From assembly GCA_035707845.1 (NCBI GenBank), contig DASSTP010000128.1, forward strand, positions 1-14,153: DNA of 14,153 nucleotides. Direction: 5' to 3'. Shown piece by piece: positions 12,920 to 14,153 of the stretch. A model generated the notes under the pieces. That model was not told the DNA's origin. It was given only the letters and a program-made list of their open reading frames with translations, and did not search any database. The stretch comes from CAMLHP01 sp035707845. Its GTDB lineage: Bacteria; Gemmatimonadota; Gemmatimonadetes; Gemmatimonadales; GWC2-71-9. The position numbers were made by a program, and so were the translations under genes. Positions within the stretch are counted from its first letter, which is position 1. Each line of letters starts with the position of its first letter.

Positions 12920-14153
12920 ATGAGGGGGCATCGGAGCGGGCTCTGGTTCGTGGGCGGGGTCGCGATCGCAGGGCTGGCCCTGGCGGCGTGTGGACGTTCC
13001 ACGGCCAGGCTGGGTGATACCGCCGCAGATGCGGCGCAGCAGGTGTACGTGGCGCCGGGGCAGTACGACGAGTTCTACGCCTTCTTCTCCGGCGGCTTCG
13101 ACGGCCAGGTGGGCGTGTACGGGCTGCCCTCGGGACGGCTCCTGCGCCACGTGCCGGTGTTTTCCCAGAATCCGGAGAACGGCTGGGGCTACACCGAGCA
13201 GACCAAGGCCATGATGAACACCAGCTTCGGCTTCGTGCCCTGGGATGATGCGCACCACCCCCAGCTGTCCCAGACCGCCGGCGTGCCCGACGGCCGCTGG
13301 CTCTTCATCAACGGCAACAACACGCCGCGCATTGCCCGGCTTGATCTCACGCGCTTCGAGACCGAGGAGATCCTCGAGATCCCGAACTCGGCGGGCAACC
13401 ACGCGTCGCCGTTCGTGACGCCCGATAACCGCTACGTCGTGGCCGCAACCCGCTTCAGCGTGCCCACGCCCCAGCGGGACGTGCCAATTGCCGACTACAA
13501 GAAGGACTTTGCCGGCCTGCTGACCTTTGCCCGGGTGGACAGCGCGACGGGCCACATGACGATCGCCTTCCAGGTCCGGATGCCCGGCTTCGACTACGAC
13601 CTGTCCCATGCCGGCAAGGGGCCGAGCGAGGGATGGTCGTTCTTCACCTCGTACAACAGCGAGCAGGCATCCGAGCTGAAGGAAGTGAACGCCTCGCAGA
13701 ACGACAAGGACTACATCGCCGCGGTGAACTGGAAGCGCGCCGAGCAGTGCGTGGCTGACGGCAAGGCCAGGAGTGAGCCGGCGCGCTACGCCCACAACGT
13801 CATGGGCGACGACGGCATTGCGCGCACCGAATGGGGCACGTCCGTCAAGGTGCTCCAGCCGACCGACTGCCCGGAGATGGTCTACTTCCTGCCGACGCCC
13901 AAGTCGCCGCACGGCGTGGATGTGGATCCGTCGGGTGAGTTCATCGTGTCCGGCGGCAAGCTGGCCACAGTGATTCCGGTGCACTCGTTCAGCAAGATGG
14001 AGCAGGCCATCCAGGCCAAGGCGTTCGATGGCGACGTGAACGGGATCCCGGTCCTCAAGTACGACGCCATCAAGGCCTGCGAGGTGCAGAACCCGGGCCT
14101 GGGTCCGTTGCACAATGAGTTCGATGACAAGGGCAACGTCTATACCTCGATGT
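12920..14153 (+). CDS. nosZ: Nitrous oxide reductase, clade II type (3' end outside window)
   Basis: NosZ reduces N2O to N2 in the periplasm using the CuA and CuZ copper centres. The first 411 codons are present; the family is usually near 650 residues, so the CuA domain lies beyond the window. The beta-propeller part shows the clade II signature DDAHHPQLSQTAGVPDGRW (109-127; candidate CuZ ligands His112 and His113), FINGNNTPRIARLDL (129-143) and IPNSAGNHASPF (154-165, His161), then PKSPHGVDVDPSGEFIVSGGK and GPLHNEFDDKGNVYTSM. There is no twin-arginine signal. Instead a hydrophobic stretch (8-23) ends in the lipobox LAAC with Cys24, so export should be by Sec with possible lipid anchoring. 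The ATG has a full AGGAGG (12908-12913) six bases upstream. A cytochrome c gene precedes it; maturation genes (nosD, nosL and others) would be expected downstream. A long antisense reading frame here is a shadow. Confidence 0.95.
   Translation, partial: MRGHRSGLWFVGGVAIAGLALAACGRSTARLGDTAADAAQQVYVAPGQYDEFYAFFSGGFDGQVGVYGLPSGRLLRHVPVFSQNPENGWGYTEQTKAMMNTSFGFVPWDDAHHPQLSQTAGVPDGRWLFINGNNTPRIARLDLTRFETEEILEIPNSAGNHASPFVTPDNRYVVAATRFSVPTPQRDVPIADYKKDFAGLLTFARVDSATGHMTIAFQVRMPGFDYDLSHAGKGPSEGWSFFTSYNSEQASELKEVNASQNDKDYIAAVNWKRAEQCVADGKARSEPARYAHNVMGDDGIARTEWGTSVKVLQPTDCPEMVYFLPTPKSPHGVDVDPSGEFIVSGGKLATVIPVHSFSKMEQAIQAKAFDGDVNGIPVLKYDAIKACEVQNPGLGPLHNEFDDKGNVYTSM

Noticed and set aside
12887..14113. 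Minus-strand reading frame of 408 codons at the right end
   Set aside because: It is antisense to nosZ, whose plus-strand product matches the clade II signatures; the composition rich in H, R, G and V is typical of a shadow frame.

Overview
The window is GC-rich, densely coding bacterial DNA. The best-fitting phylum is Gemmatimonadota. Support comes from a clade II type (Sec-exported) nitrous oxide reductase preceded by its own small cytochrome c, an imuB-dnaE2 mutagenesis cassette, and many short tandem repeats with a 7-base unit. The phylum is an inference from gene content and style; there is no rRNA or other phylogenetic marker here.

Layout. (1) 1-4745, + strand: imuB and dnaE2, the translesion (SOS mutasome) pair; imuA probably lies just upstream. 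(2) 4827-5813, +: a DUF72 TIM-barrel protein. (3) 5818-7827, - strand: a compact unit reading osmC-like thiol peroxidase, SAM methyltransferase, secreted alpha/beta hydrolase, convergent with the DUF72 gene. (4) 7828-8153: a gene-free divergent region made of heptad arrays, a REP-like inverted pair and a 9-base tandem repeat. (5) 8154-9947, +: a ClC-family chloride transporter with two CBS domains. (6) 9948-10188: a convergent spacer filled by an 8-base array, a strong hairpin and a 7-base array. (7) 10189-11424, -: a soluble GAF sensor histidine kinase resembling the DosS/DevS GAF type, divergent from (8) a tandem universal stress protein, 11483-12304, +. (9) From 12404 to the window end, +: a lipoprotein cytochrome c and nosZ. 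nosZ is cut by the window end and is the true gene of that stretch, although a long antisense reading frame overlaps it.

The most unusual signal is a set of seven or more tandem-repeat loci between 1.5 and 10.1 kb. Their units are mostly exactly 7 bases (also 8 and 9), with different consensus sequences that recur between loci in both orientations. Most loci are bipartite: one array is followed directly by a second array that is either its inverted complement (hairpin-forming) or a different unit. They sit in spacers, across stop codons, at start codons (placing ATG in all three frames), and twice inside dnaE2 without breaking its frame. None is found after about 10.13 kb.

Functionally, imuB and dnaE2 act together in error-prone lesion bypass. 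The cytochrome c and NosZ probably form a membrane-anchored N2O respiration module, since both carry lipoboxes. The GAF kinase and universal stress protein next to it suggest a redox or gas-linked stress response, but that link is contextual only.
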